A stretch of 64,000 nt of DNA from positions 9,603 to 73,602 of the forward strand of contig CAYRPN010000011.1 in NCBI GenBank assembly GCA_964426135.1. The letters run 5' to 3'. The stretch comes from CAYRPN01 sp964426135 (GTDB lineage Bacteria > Planctomycetota > Phycisphaerae > Phycisphaerales > Phycisphaeraceae). The notes under the pieces were generated by a model. The model did not search any database and was not told where the DNA came from. It saw only the letters and a list, made by a program, of their open reading frames with translations. Both the position numbers and the translations under genes were made by a program. Shown piece by piece: positions 27,533 through 36,447 of the stretch (its first letter is position 1; every line of letters begins with the position of its first letter).

Positions 27533-28363
27533 ATGTTCCATGCTTCGATGCTGCACCGTTCCCTGCTGGCCGGCGCCGCGGCGCTGGCGTTCGCCTCGCC
27601 CTTCGCCGCCCCCGCTTTCGCCGGCGACAAGACCGCCAAATCCACCGACGCCTGGGGCCAGGAAGTGGTCGTGAAGGGATACGACGACGCCAAGAACCCC
27701 GGCAGCGAGTGGTTCGTGCACGATCCCTCGCGTCCGCAGCCGCCCCGCGCGGATGCGAAGGACATCAAGCCCAACCTCGGCGTCAAGGCGCCTCAAGGCG
27801 CCGTCGTGATCTTCGACGGCGAAAATCTCAACGCCAACGCCAAGTGGAAAGTGGAGAACGGCTACGCCGAGATCCAGGGCGGTGGACTCACCAGCAAGGA
27901 AAGCTTCGGCTCCGCGCACTTCCACATCGAGTGGGCGGCGCCCAAGGAAGTGAAAGGCGCCGGCCAGGGCCGCGGCAACAGCGGCATCATCATCATGGGC
28001 AAGTACGAAGTGCAGGTGCTCGACAGTTGGAAAAACGCCACGTATCCCGACGGCATGGCCGGCTCGGTCTACGGCCAGAACCCGCCGAAGTTCAACGCCG
28101 CGGTGGAGCCGGGCGAATGGAACAGCTACGACATCGAGTGGCACGCGCCGAAGTTCGAGGACGGCAAACTCGTCAAGCCCGCCCGCGTCACCGTGATCTG
28201 GAACGGCGTGAAAGTGCAGGACAACTACGAACTGGTCGGCGTGGTCAGCCACCGCGGCGCGACGAAATATCAGCCGCACCCCGCCAAGGCCCCGCTGCAC
28301 ATCCAGGACCACGGCGACAAGGTGCGCTTCAAGAACATCTGGGTGAAGCCGATTGAGGATTGA
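27533..28363 (+). CDS. Secreted DUF1080 protein (3-keto-disaccharide hydrolase-like)
   Basis: 276 residues. The ATG at 27533 starts a signal peptide (LLAGAAALAFASPFAAPAFA), with GGAG about 9 bases upstream. The concanavalin-like DUF1080 fold is recognised by VVIFDGENLNANAKWKVENG, SAHFHIEWAAP, GRGNSGIIIMGKYEVQVLDS, WNSYDIEWHAP, and the ending PLHIQDHGDKVRFKNIWVKP. Some family members hydrolyse 3-keto sugars. Such proteins are numerous in planctomycetes and act outside the cytoplasm. The substrate is unknown. A terminator follows. Confidence 0.9.
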   Translation: MFHASMLHRSLLAGAAALAFASPFAAPAFAGDKTAKSTDAWGQEVVVKGYDDAKNPGSEWFVHDPSRPQPPRADAKDIKPNLGVKAPQGAVVIFDGENLNANAKWKVENGYAEIQGGGLTSKESFGSAHFHIEWAAPKEVKGAGQGRGNSGIIIMGKYEVQVLDSWKNATYPDGMAGSVYGQNPPKFNAAVEPGEWNSYDIEWHAPKFEDGKLVKPARVTVIWNGVKVQDNYELVGVVSHRGATKYQPHPAKAPLHIQDHGDKVRFKNIWVKPIED

Positions 28364-28366
28364 GTG

Positions 28367-28430
28367 GGGAGAAGTCAGAGGTCAGAGAGCAGAGGTCAGA
28401 AGACAGAGGTCAGAAGACAGAGGTCAGAAG
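28367..28430. repeat. GAGGTCAGAAGACAGAGGTC tract
   Basis: About six units of AGAGGTCAGAAGACAG between the DUF1080 gene and its terminator; the same unit class as in thiE. Confidence 0.75.
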
Positions 28431-28434
28431 TGAC

Positions 28435-28462
28435 AAACGCCGGCAAGCGCCGGCGTTTTTTA
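28435..28462 (+). terminator. Rho-independent terminator after the DUF1080 gene
   Basis: ACGCCGGC-AAGC-GCCGGCGT stem with flanking A and T runs, ending in TTTTTTATTT. Confidence 0.85.
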
Positions 28463-28518
28463 TTTCACGTTCGGTGTACTCCCCGTTTAGCGCCCGCCCG
28501 AAGGGCGGGATGCCGCGC

Positions 28519-29964
28519 TCACGTTGCCGTCCCCGTGCGCCCCGCCAGCAGCCTGCCGATCGGCGCGGTGATTTCCAGCTTCTCCAGCAGGATGCGCAGG
28601 ATGGCGGTGATGGGCGCCGCCAGCAGCATGCCGATGACGCCCCACATGGTGCCCCAGAAAATCAGGGCGAGCAGGATGGTCACCGGGTGCAGGTCCAGCG
28701 AGTTGCCGATGATGCGCGGCTCCACCAGGCTGCCCAGCACGATCTGAATCCCGGCGGGGATGGCGATCGCCAGCACCGCGGTCGTGGCGGAGACATTCGG
28801 ATCGACCAGCACCACCGGCAGCGGCAGCAGCGTCGCCACGATGGAGCCGATGTTGGGCACGAAGTTGAGCAGGCACGCCATCAGCCCGAACACGAGCGCC
28901 AGGGGCACGCCCAGCACGGTGAGCACGCACCACACGAGGATGCCGGCGAAAACGGAGACGCCGGTCTTGGCGATGAGGTAGCGTTTCACGTGCGATTCGA
29001 TTTCGACCCACACGGACGGAAACGAGCCGGGCGGATACTGCGGAGCCGGCGCGGCGACCGCTCGCGAATAGCGCTGGCCGGTGAGGAGGAAGGAAAGGAA
29101 GATCAGCACCAGCACGCCGTGCGAGACGATGTTCAGTACGGCAGTGAGCACGTTGACGAGCAGGTTGACGATGGTCTGCGAGGACACGCCGATGAGATTG
29201 CCGATGGCGCGCTTGTTGGTGTCGGCCTGCGGAGGTAATTCAGGTGCGGCGGGGGATACTGATGCTACTGCTGCTGCTGCTGATGATGGCGGCGGCGTCG
29301 TGTCGGGCGTTGCGTCGGCGAGATGGTTGATCGTGGCCAAGGGCGGCACTGGCGACGTTTCGCCGGTCGCGGCGATTTTGCCCGCATCCTTGCCTGCGTC
29401 GCCGGCGGATTTCGGCGCGTCATTCTTTGCGAGGGGTTCCGTCGGCGTGTCGTTCGCCGTTGTCCCGGCGGCATCACGGTCATCCGCTTTCGGCGCCGGC
29501 TTCGGCGCTGGGGCCGAGCCCTTGGATTCCTCTTTCTTCGCATCGTCCTTCGGCGCTTCGCCGTCTTTGCTTTCATCCTGTTTCGGCGTCGGCGTGCCGC
29601 CGATGCCGATGCGTTCCAGGGGCAGCACGTCCATGGCTTTGCTGACGACTTTTTCGAACTGCTCCTGGTACCGCGCGACATTGGTGCCCAGTTGCGTCAG
29701 GCCGACGGACACGACGATCGAGAGTCCGACGATCACGGCGAACGAAATGGCGATCGTGCCCAGCACCGCCAGCCAGTGGGGCAGCCGCAGCGAGCGCACC
29801 TGAAACGCCACCAGCGGCTTGAGCACCATCATCAGCAGGAACGCCACGACGACCGGCACGAGCGTGGTCTGCAGCCAGTACAGCGCAAAGGCGATCGCCA
29901 CGGCGCTGAGGATCAGCAGGCATACCGTCTGCACGCGTTTTTCGACTTCGACGGGAGCAGGCAT
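28519..29964 (-). CDS. AI-2E family (PerM-type) membrane transporter with long disordered insert
   Basis: 481 residues. The N-terminal membrane pair (VCLLILSAVAIAFALYWLQT, VPVVVAFLLMMVLKPLV) and the C-terminal block (FGLMACLLNFVPNIGSIVAT, LVEPRIIGNSLDLHPVTILL, WGVIGMLLAAPITAILRILL) are those of the AI-2E/PerM family. Members export small molecules or ions; autoinducer export is shown for few. Between about residues 118 and 248 lies a Lys/Asp/Ala/Pro-rich stretch (KDDAKKEESKGSAPAPKPAP and on) that is not part of the family and is probably an unstructured loop. Single gene. Confidence 0.9.
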   Translation of the reverse strand: MPAPVEVEKRVQTVCLLILSAVAIAFALYWLQTTLVPVVVAFLLMMVLKPLVAFQVRSLRLPHWLAVLGTIAISFAVIVGLSIVVSVGLTQLGTNVARYQEQFEKVVSKAMDVLPLERIGIGGTPTPKQDESKDGEAPKDDAKKEESKGSAPAPKPAPKADDRDAAGTTANDTPTEPLAKNDAPKSAGDAGKDAGKIAATGETSPVPPLATINHLADATPDTTPPPSSAAAAVASVSPAAPELPPQADTNKRAIGNLIGVSSQTIVNLLVNVLTAVLNIVSHGVLVLIFLSFLLTGQRYSRAVAAPAPQYPPGSFPSVWVEIESHVKRYLIAKTGVSVFAGILVWCVLTVLGVPLALVFGLMACLLNFVPNIGSIVATLLPLPVVLVDPNVSATTAVLAIAIPAGIQIVLGSLVEPRIIGNSLDLHPVTILLALIFWGTMWGVIGMLLAAPITAILRILLEKLEITAPIGRLLAGRTGTAT

Positions 29965-30097
29965 GTGAACAAGATAACCGAGGGCTTATCGCCGTGGTGA
30001 AGTTGATCGAGCCGTTGCGCCGTCCGCGCGGAAAAAAAGATCATCCGGCACTTGCGTACTCGACAAGTGCTGACATGGTCGCGTCGGAGTCTTGAAC

Positions 30098-30258
30098 AGA
30101 GCCGGAGTCTGTGACTCCGGTCGATTTGAAGCGGCTCAATGCCGCTTCAAATCGTATTCGCGCCCTGTATTTCCGGTTGCACGAGTGGCCGCCGCGCCGA
30201 GTTTCGCCTCGCCGGGATCGACCCGGCTCGGCGAACCGGAGTCACAGACTCCGGCTCT
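30098..30258. repeat. 161-nt palindromic element with 23-bp self-complementary ends
   Basis: The ends (30098-30120 and 30236-30258) are perfect inverted repeats, and each contains the hairpin CCGGAGTCTGTGACTCCGG or its complement. Inside is a 13-bp hairpin GATTTGAAGCGGC with loop TCAAT at 30122-30152. It has no coding potential. It occupies about half of the 393-nt space between the two minus-strand genes. Confidence 0.85.
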
Positions 30259-30290
30259 GACAAGACATGTGTGCATTTGCCGGATGAACC

Positions 30291-30321
30291 AAAAAAAGCC
30301 CGCCGGTTCGCGGCGGGCTTT
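30291..30321 (-). terminator. Rho-independent terminator for the minus-strand gene at 30358
   Basis: AAGCCCGCCG-GTTCG-CGGCGGGCTT stem; on the minus strand it is followed by seven T (seven A at 30291-30297). Confidence 0.85.
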
Positions 30322-30357
30322 GAAGTTTCACAACAGGCGAGCCGTCGGCGGCCGCGC

Positions 30358-30879
30358 TCATTCCGCTTTCTTCGCTTCTTCGATGGTGAACGCGTACTTG
30401 ACGCTGTATCCGGTCATTTCCAGGCGATAGTTGCCCGGTCCTAGGGTGATGAACTTCTCGCCTTTTTCGCCGAGGCGGATGGGGCCGACGCTGCCGGCGC
30501 TGCGCCAGTCCTTGCTCTTGCCGCGTTCGACTTCCTTGTCGAGCATGACGCGGATGTCGCCTCTTTTTTCGGTGGGGTTGACGTCCCACTTGATGCGGAA
30601 CGCGGGCGCGGTGGTGGTGAACGATTCGTAGACGGGCTTGACGGTGGTGTCGTCGTAGCCGCCTTTGCCGCCCTGGCCGGTGCGACGATTATTGCCGCCG
30701 CCGTTGCCGCCCTTGATGGTGGTGTTGGTGATGGTGCCGGCGAGCGTGGCGGTGGATTCCCACTCGACTTTTGATTTGCGCGGCGATTCCTTGGGCGTCT
30801 CTTTCGTTTTGGCGTCCTCGGCATGAACGCCGCCAAGGGAAAGGATCAGGATCAGAGCCAGGGCGAGTCGTGGGAACAT
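30358..30879 (-). CDS. Exported protein of unknown function
   Basis: 173 residues from the ATG at 30879, with GGAGG seven bases upstream. It has a signal peptide (FPRLALALILILSLGGVHA). The rest is a basic, Gly/Thr-rich segment (NTTIKGGNGGGNNRRTGQGG) and a beta-rich C-terminus with short strands (FRIKWDVNPTEKRGDIRVML, FITLGPGNYRLEMTGYSVKY). I do not recognise a family. It has its own ribosome site and terminator, so it is very probably real. Confidence 0.75.
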   Translation of the reverse strand: MFPRLALALILILSLGGVHAEDAKTKETPKESPRKSKVEWESTATLAGTITNTTIKGGNGGGNNRRTGQGGKGGYDDTTVKPVYESFTTTAPAFRIKWDVNPTEKRGDIRVMLDKEVERGKSKDWRSAGSVGPIRLGEKGEKFITLGPGNYRLEMTGYSVKYAFTIEEAKKAE

Positions 30880-31041
30880 GGGCACCCTCCGAAGGTGAGA
30901 TCGTGTGTTCACGTACCGGTGCAAGTTTAATGACATCGTTGAGCGGGTTCAATGTTTTGCTGGAGGCTTGTTACAAAGCATCGCCAGCGGCGCACGCGAA
31001 ACGCCAATGGCCTACTGCCTGCGGGGAGCTACAGTACTCCC

Positions 31042-32445
31042 ATGTCGAGCATCCTCCCCGGCATCGACCTGCCTTCCTCTCCTTCGCCGCACCGCGACGC
31101 GGACCTCGCCCAGCTTGGGTTCGTCGACGTCGAACGCAGCCCCAGCGTCGAAGTCTTCATGGACATGGTCGCCCGCCTCAGCCAGGCCACCGCGCCCAAG
31201 GACGTGATGAACATCTACGGCCAGGCCGTCCGCAAGGCGCGCGGCGACATGGCGCTGATCACCCTCAGTTGCAAGGGCCTCAAGCCCGGCCAGTACCGCA
31301 TCACCCGCCAGCTCGATTACGACTGGACCAACATCGCCGAATCCAACGATCCCTGGCGCGACCGCGATCGGCTCACCATCCACGCCGGCGGCATCCTCGG
31401 CCGACTCATCGCAACCAGCCAGCCCAAACTCGCCACCGATCTGCGCGTCGAGCACGATCCCGTGCTGGCCGACTGGCTGGCGAAGTTCCGAACCCTCGCG
31501 GCCGTGCCCAACTTCATCGATGGCCTGGCGACGCACTGGTCCATCATTCTCCGCAAGGAACCCAACGGGTTCACGCTCACCGACCTGGAAGAGTTCATCA
31601 TCCGCGGCAACCTGATCGGCGCGACGGTGACGAACAAGATCATCGAGCGCGAGCTGCGCGAACTGAACGATCGCATGCAGCGCGAAGTGGAAAAGATCGC
31701 CAGCATCCAGCGGGCGCTCCTGCCTCACGTGCTGCCCAAGATTCCAGGCCTGGCGGTGGCGGCGAGCTATGAAACGTTCGATGTCGCCGGCGGAGACATG
31801 TACGACTTTGTTTACCTGCCTTCGCGCGAGCATCCGGAAGTCATCGACCCCAAGGCCCCATGGGCGTTCCTGATTGCCGACGTCTCCGGGCATGGACCGG
31901 CGGCGGCGGTGCTGGCGGCGATGCTCAATGCGATTCTCTACTCCTACCCGAACGCGCCCGACGCGGGGCAAACGAACCGGCCTTCCGATGTGCTTGCCTA
32001 TGCGAACAGTCACCTCTGCGCCAAGCGCATCGACGAGAGTTTCGTCACCGCGGTGCTGGCGTCCTATGAGCCGGACACCCGGCGGTTCACCTGGTGCCGC
32101 GCGGGACATCCGTTCCCGATCGTGAAGACCAAGGGCAAGCCCCTGCGCACGCTCACCGAAGGCGCGGGCCTGCCGCTGGGCATCCTCGACGATGCGGTGT
32201 ACGAATGCGACTCGATCATCCTCGAGCCCGGCCAGACGGTCGTCCTCTACACCGACGGCATCATCGAATCGCTCAGCCCCAAAGGCGAGGAGTTCGGATT
32301 CGAAGGCGTCGAACGCGCCCTCGAAGCCTGCACCGGCGAGCCGGACTGCGTCGTCGGCTCCATCATGAAGGCGCTGCGGGCCCACGAAGGCGGACACCGA
32401 CCCAAGGACGATCAGACGATCGTGGCGTTTCAGGTCAGAGAATAG
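31042..32445 (+). CDS. SpoIIE/RsbU-type PP2C phosphatase with N-terminal GAF-like domain
   Basis: 467 residues. The ATG at 31042 is chosen over a poorer upstream start. The C-terminal half is a SpoIIE phosphatase: IQRALLPHVLPKIPGLAVAA, DVAGGDMYDFVYL, AFLIADVSGHGPAAAVLAAM, FTWCRAGHPFPIV, TVVLYTDGIIESLSPKGEEF, and KDDQTIVAFQV. The N-terminal 220 residues look like a GAF-type sensor. Such proteins dephosphorylate anti-sigma-factor antagonists of the STAS type; a STAS protein with the target serine is encoded at 53283-53621, but a link is only a guess. Confidence 0.9.
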   Translation: MSSILPGIDLPSSPSPHRDADLAQLGFVDVERSPSVEVFMDMVARLSQATAPKDVMNIYGQAVRKARGDMALITLSCKGLKPGQYRITRQLDYDWTNIAESNDPWRDRDRLTIHAGGILGRLIATSQPKLATDLRVEHDPVLADWLAKFRTLAAVPNFIDGLATHWSIILRKEPNGFTLTDLEEFIIRGNLIGATVTNKIIERELRELNDRMQREVEKIASIQRALLPHVLPKIPGLAVAASYETFDVAGGDMYDFVYLPSREHPEVIDPKAPWAFLIADVSGHGPAAAVLAAMLNAILYSYPNAPDAGQTNRPSDVLAYANSHLCAKRIDESFVTAVLASYEPDTRRFTWCRAGHPFPIVKTKGKPLRTLTEGAGLPLGILDDAVYECDSIILEPGQTVVLYTDGIIESLSPKGEEFGFEGVERALEACTGEPDCVVGSIMKALRAHEGGHRPKDDQTIVAFQVRE

Positions 32446-32518
32446 CGCGGACCCACAACGACGCTTGATATGTTTTCGACTCCGATCGCCCTAGAACACA
32501 TTCTGAGAGAGGCCATGT

Positions 32519-33190
32519 ATGGGACATGAGAACTTCAGGACGGCGCAGGTAGCATCCTTATGCGCTCTGGCCATTAGTTCGATCACGTTATTTCTCGTTG
32601 CCATTTCGTTGTGGCAGTCATCTCAAAACACTTCCAGGGGGATCATTGAGGCCGAAGGTCTTGTGGTAAAAGACAACAAAGGACGAGTGCGTGGCGAACT
32701 AAAGTGCTTCGGCGATAGCATCAATTTACGGCTGTTTGATTCTGATGGCAACGCACGCGTTGTCGCCGCGGTGAACGAGCTGGGAAAACCAGTGGTTGGG
32801 GTAAACAATGCCGATCTGTCAGAGATTGCCGTAATGACGCCGCAGGTGTTGACGATTGGCGAGCGAGACTCACCTCAGAAAGTGATAGTCGGCGCAATCA
32901 AAGGGGTTCCCATGATTTTGGTAAACTCGAAAAGAGATCAGGACTCCGTCAAGTTAGTATGTGATCAACAGGTCGCTGGACTCGTCATCGATCATCACAG
33001 CGAGCTGGGGAAGCGACAAATCAAGGTGATATCTGAACGCGACGGCACGGCTATGTTCGACGTTGCCGGGCAGGATCCAAAAGCATCAAGAGTTAGGCTA
33101 GGTATCACGTCGCACGACCAATCTATATTGACATCCCGAGACAAGACTGGCGCGCTCGAATCGAACCTGCTACCCGCGAACACTCCATGA
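32519..33190 (+). CDS. Membrane-anchored protein of unknown function, lower GC
   Basis: 223 residues. One N-terminal membrane helix (VASLCALAISSITLFLVAIS) is followed by a beta-rich repeat-like region: GLVVKDNKGRVRGELKCFGD, LRLFDSDGNARVVAAV, and RQIKVISERDGTAMFDVAGQ. Pieces resembling 'dNkG..R..L' recur, as in small bacterial repeat proteins with no known role. Base composition is visibly lower in GC than that of its neighbours, which suggests recent acquisition. The stop overlaps the next ATG by four bases (ATGA). Confidence 0.75.
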   Translation: MGHENFRTAQVASLCALAISSITLFLVAISLWQSSQNTSRGIIEAEGLVVKDNKGRVRGELKCFGDSINLRLFDSDGNARVVAAVNELGKPVVGVNNADLSEIAVMTPQVLTIGERDSPQKVIVGAIKGVPMILVNSKRDQDSVKLVCDQQVAGLVIDHHSELGKRQIKVISERDGTAMFDVAGQDPKASRVRLGITSHDQSILTSRDKTGALESNLLPANTP

Positions 33191-34644
33191 GCAACGTTCT
33201 CCACTTCGGCGCCAAGGGCGACGGCACCACCGACGACACCAAAGCCATCGAGCACGCGCTCGTGCAGGGCGATGGCGTCCTTGAGTTTCCGCGCGGCGAT
33301 TACCTGGTCACGGGTACCATCGTCGTGCCGCTGGCCAAGACCGGTCGCGTGGCGATTCGCGGCGACGGCGGCACCGCCAAGGTCATCATGGCGGGGCCGG
33401 GGCCGGCGTTTCACCTGCTGGGCACGCACGGCGGCACCGCACATCCGCCCGACTTCAAGCCCGAAGTCTGGGCCGGCCAGCGCATGCCCACTGTCACGCA
33501 GATTGAAGTGGAAGGCAGGCACCCCGAAGCCGACGGCTTCCGCGTCGAGGGCGTCATGCAGGCCACGTTCGAGTCCGTCCTCCTCCGCGAGCTGCACAAC
33601 GCCATCCACGTCGTCAAACGCAACCGCAACGTACTTATCTCGCATTGCCATATCTATCATTGCACCGGCGTCGGTGTGTATTTAGACGGCGTCAACCTGC
33701 ATCAAACCAATATTGCTTCCAGCCATATTTCATACTGTCGCCGCGGCGGCATCCGTATCGAGAAGAGCGAGATCCGCAACCTGCAGATCACCGGCAACGA
33801 CATCGAATACAACAATGCGAATACATTCAAGGGGCTGGAGAACGAACCCACCGCCGAGATATGGATCGACGCCTCGGCCGACGGCGCCAGCGTCCGCGAA
33901 GGCACCATCGCCAGCAACACGATTCAAGCGACCTACAGTCCCGGCGGCGCCAACATCCGCATGATCGGTCAATCCCGTTTAGCGGAAACGCCGCAGGCGT
34001 CTGGCCCGGGCGCGAACGCGTCTCCCTCCGACGGCAATCGCAAGGCCGGCATGTGGACCATCGCCGGCAACCTCATCGGCAGCCAGGAAACCAACGTGCA
34101 TCTGCTCAACTGCCGGGGCGTCGTCCTGTCCGGCAACTTCATCTACTCCGGGCACCAGCGCAACGTCCTCGTCGAAGGCGGCAAGAACATCGTGATGACC
34201 GGCAACTGCTTCGAACACAATCCCGACTACAAGGAGAAGGAACTATGCACCGGCGTGCGCGTGGTGGACAGTGAAAATGTCACCTTCGCAGGCTCCATCC
34301 TCCACGATTGCCAGGCGGGCAAACATACAGTCGCCACCGAGGCGAAGTTCGCCCGGCAAGGCCTGCTTGAAGTGGTGCGCTGCAGGCGCGTGTCGCTCAG
34401 CGGCTCACAGATACTCGACGGCGTGCCACACTGTCTGTATGTCGAAAGCAGCGACCACGTGAACCTCAACGGCTGCACCTTCATGGACACGCGCGAACCG
34501 AAGCTCACGCAATCCCCCGTCAAGTTCACCGGCAGGGGCGCGGGCAGTTTCGTCAGCGGCTGCACCATCGGCAAGGGTGTGAGTGATGCCCTGATCGTTG
34601 AGAAAGACGCCGGCGTGACAGTTGAGCAGAATCTGGTTACATAA
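33187..34644 (+). CDS. Right-handed parallel beta-helix protein (pectate-lyase-like fold)
   Basis: 485 residues, coupled by ATGA overlap to the gene before it. The start is typical of the Pectate_lyase_3 type (VLHFGAKGDGTTDDTKAIEHAL). Coils of the helix follow: NVLISHCHIYHCTGVGVYLD, NLQITGNDIEYNNANTFKG, VVLSGNFIYSGHQRNVLVEG, NIVMTGNCFEHN, VNLNGCTFMDTREPK. There is no signal peptide. The substrate is unknown, and catalytic residues cannot be assigned. A GTTTAGCGG element is inserted in frame (SRLAETPQASGPGANAS) between two coils. Confidence 0.85.
   Translation: MSNVLHFGAKGDGTTDDTKAIEHALVQGDGVLEFPRGDYLVTGTIVVPLAKTGRVAIRGDGGTAKVIMAGPGPAFHLLGTHGGTAHPPDFKPEVWAGQRMPTVTQIEVEGRHPEADGFRVEGVMQATFESVLLRELHNAIHVVKRNRNVLISHCHIYHCTGVGVYLDGVNLHQTNIASSHISYCRRGGIRIEKSEIRNLQITGNDIEYNNANTFKGLENEPTAEIWIDASADGASVREGTIASNTIQATYSPGGANIRMIGQSRLAETPQASGPGANASPSDGNRKAGMWTIAGNLIGSQETNVHLLNCRGVVLSGNFIYSGHQRNVLVEGGKNIVMTGNCFEHNPDYKEKELCTGVRVVDSENVTFAGSILHDCQAGKHTVATEAKFARQGLLEVVRCRRVSLSGSQILDGVPHCLYVESSDHVNLNGCTFMDTREPKLTQSPVKFTGRGAGSFVSGCTIGKGVSDALIVEKDAGVTVEQNLVT
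33977..34004. repeat. GTTTAGCGG element inserted in frame in the beta-helix gene
   Basis: GTTTAGCGGAAACGCCGCAG then GCGTCTGG, with only one difference from the intergenic copy at 10625-10653. Read inverted, it contains GCCTGCGGCGT, the constant tail found beside several hairpins. Confidence 0.8.
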
Positions 34645-34795
34645 ATGGGAAGCGGCGCCTCGTCGCCATTCGCCACAGGCGCACCCCGGCGTACAGTCGT
34701 GGGTCGTCTCAGCCGCCAAGCGGCGGCAGTCCCGATCCCGGGTGTCAGCGAAGGGAAACCGATTCGTGCAATGAACCCACAGAAAGGTTTGAACC

Positions 34796-35299
34796 ATGCA
34801 TGACACGCTCATCGAGCAATTCGCCTCCGCCGGCGCCGCGCTTCGCCGAGCCGTTGCGGACTTGACGCACGCTGAAGCGCTGGCCCGGCCCGGTCCGGGT
34901 GATCCGGCGGCGGGGGCGTGGTCGATCCAGGAACTGGTCATTCACCTGGCCGACGCCGACGCGGTGGCGATCAACCGGATGAAGTGGGTGATCGCCGAGA
35001 ACAATCCGCCGCTGCCGGGGTTTGACGAGAATGCGTGGACCAGGTCGCTCTTCAACGAGGCACAGTCGCTGGAGGATGCGGTGACGCTGTTCGAGGTGAA
35101 TCGCAGGCAGTTCGCGCGGGTGCTGCGGCAACTGTCTGCAACCGCGGGGGCGGCGGCGGCGTTCGAGCGCTTCGGCACGCACAGCGAACGCGGCAAGGTC
35201 ACGCTGCTGGACCTCCTGAAAACCTACACCGGCCACTTCGATCATCACATGACGTTTCTCCACGCGAAGCGAGCGCGCCTGGGCAAGCCGGTGAAGTGA
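34796..35299 (+). CDS. DinB-like family protein
   Basis: 167 residues, the usual size. It is a four-helix bundle of the DinB/YfiT type: WSIQELVIHLADADAVAINR near the start and LLKTYTGHFDHHMTFLHAKR near the end supply the histidines (IHLAD; GHFDHH) that normally bind a metal ion. Members include thiol transferases that use bacillithiol or mycothiol, but most are uncharacterised. Single gene; no partner. Confidence 0.85.
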   Translation: MHDTLIEQFASAGAALRRAVADLTHAEALARPGPGDPAAGAWSIQELVIHLADADAVAINRMKWVIAENNPPLPGFDENAWTRSLFNEAQSLEDAVTLFEVNRRQFARVLRQLSATAGAAAAFERFGTHSERGKVTLLDLLKTYTGHFDHHMTFLHAKRARLGKPVK

Positions 35300-35400
35300 T
35301 GCAGGTTCCATCTGAATGTCGCGCCGAGGATCAGGTTTGATGCCACTGGCAGGCTCGGCTGCCAGTGCCCCAGCTTGTGCTAACGAACTCGATTGTCCCA

Positions 35401-36447
35401 TCACGCTTTCTTGTAAAGCTTCGCCACGTAATCGCCGTAGCCGTTGTAGAGCAGCGTGGGCCGCACTTCCATGTCCGGCAGCACGCGCTCGCGCGCCTGC
35501 GTCCAGCGCGGATGAGGCACGTGCGGGTTCACGTTGGATTCGAAGGGATATTCATCCGGCGCCAGCTTTTCCCAGAACGTCGTCGGCTGTTTCTCCACCA
35601 GCTCGATTTTGACAATGGATTTGATGGACTTGTAGCCATACTTCCAGGGCACGATGATCCGGAACGGCGCGCCGTTCTGTTTCGGCAGCGGCCGGCCGTA
35701 CATGCCCGTGCCCAGCAGCGTCAGCTCGTGCATCGCCTCATCCATGCGCAGGCCCTCGAAATAGGGCCAGGGATACCAGTGCTGCAGCTCGATCCCCGGC
35801 ATGCCTTCCTTGTCCTGGGCCGTGAAAAAGCGCACAAACTTCGCGCTGTCCTTCGGCTCCACCAGTTTCAGCAGCTTGCCCAGCTCGATCCCCGTCCAGG
35901 GCACGTCCATCGCCCACGCCTCGACGCAGCGGAAGCGGTAGGTGCGCTCCTCCTGCTCCTTGCCCAGCAGCTTGAAAATGTCGTCGATGGAAAACTTGCG
36001 CGGCTTGCCGCACTCGCCGGTGATCTCGATGGTCCACGGCTCCACCTTGAACTTCTTCGTCAGACGCCAGACGCGTTCCTTGTCCGTGGTGAACTCGTAA
36101 AAGTTGTTGTAGATGTGCGGCGAAATCTCTTCGGTCAGCTTGTCGTTCTTGCCCGGCAGTTTGTAGTTGGCGTTTCGCTTGGCGGGGAAAAGCGCGTGGA
36201 CCTGGGCGCTCATGATGCCGGGGCGAATCGCCGGATGCTCGTGCTCGGGCAGGAGCCTGGCTTCTTTCTTCTCGCCGTCAGGCGTCGCGGCGGGCTTTTC
36301 CTCGGCGCGAGTCTGCCCGCCACCGACGGCCGCGCCGGCGATCGCCGCGCCGCCCAGTCCGAGCCGCGCGAGAAAGTGCCGGCGATTCAGGTACGCCGCT
36401 TCAGGTGTGGGTTCGAGTCTGGGCAGGCGGAGTCGGTTCTTGCTCAT
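35401..36447 (-). CDS. msrP: Protein-methionine-sulfoxide reductase catalytic subunit
   Basis: 348 residues from the ATG at 36447. A Tat signal is present (LNRRHFLARLGLGGAAIAG), as expected for an exported molybdenum-cofactor enzyme. The cofactor cysteine is in YRFRCVEAWAMDVPWTGIEL. Other family blocks are NNFYEFTTDKERVWRL, QHWYPWPYFEGLRMDEAM, NGAPFRIIVPWKYGYKSIKS, and ESNVNPHVPHPRWTQARER. MsrP repairs oxidised methionine in the periplasm. Its usual haem partner MsrQ is not adjacent. Confidence 0.93.
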   Translation of the reverse strand: MSKNRLRLPRLEPTPEAAYLNRRHFLARLGLGGAAIAGAAVGGGQTRAEEKPAATPDGEKKEARLLPEHEHPAIRPGIMSAQVHALFPAKRNANYKLPGKNDKLTEEISPHIYNNFYEFTTDKERVWRLTKKFKVEPWTIEITGECGKPRKFSIDDIFKLLGKEQEERTYRFRCVEAWAMDVPWTGIELGKLLKLVEPKDSAKFVRFFTAQDKEGMPGIELQHWYPWPYFEGLRMDEAMHELTLLGTGMYGRPLPKQNGAPFRIIVPWKYGYKSIKSIVKIELVEKQPTTFWEKLAPDEYPFESNVNPHVPHPRWTQARERVLPDMEVRPTLLYNGYGDYVAKLYKKA

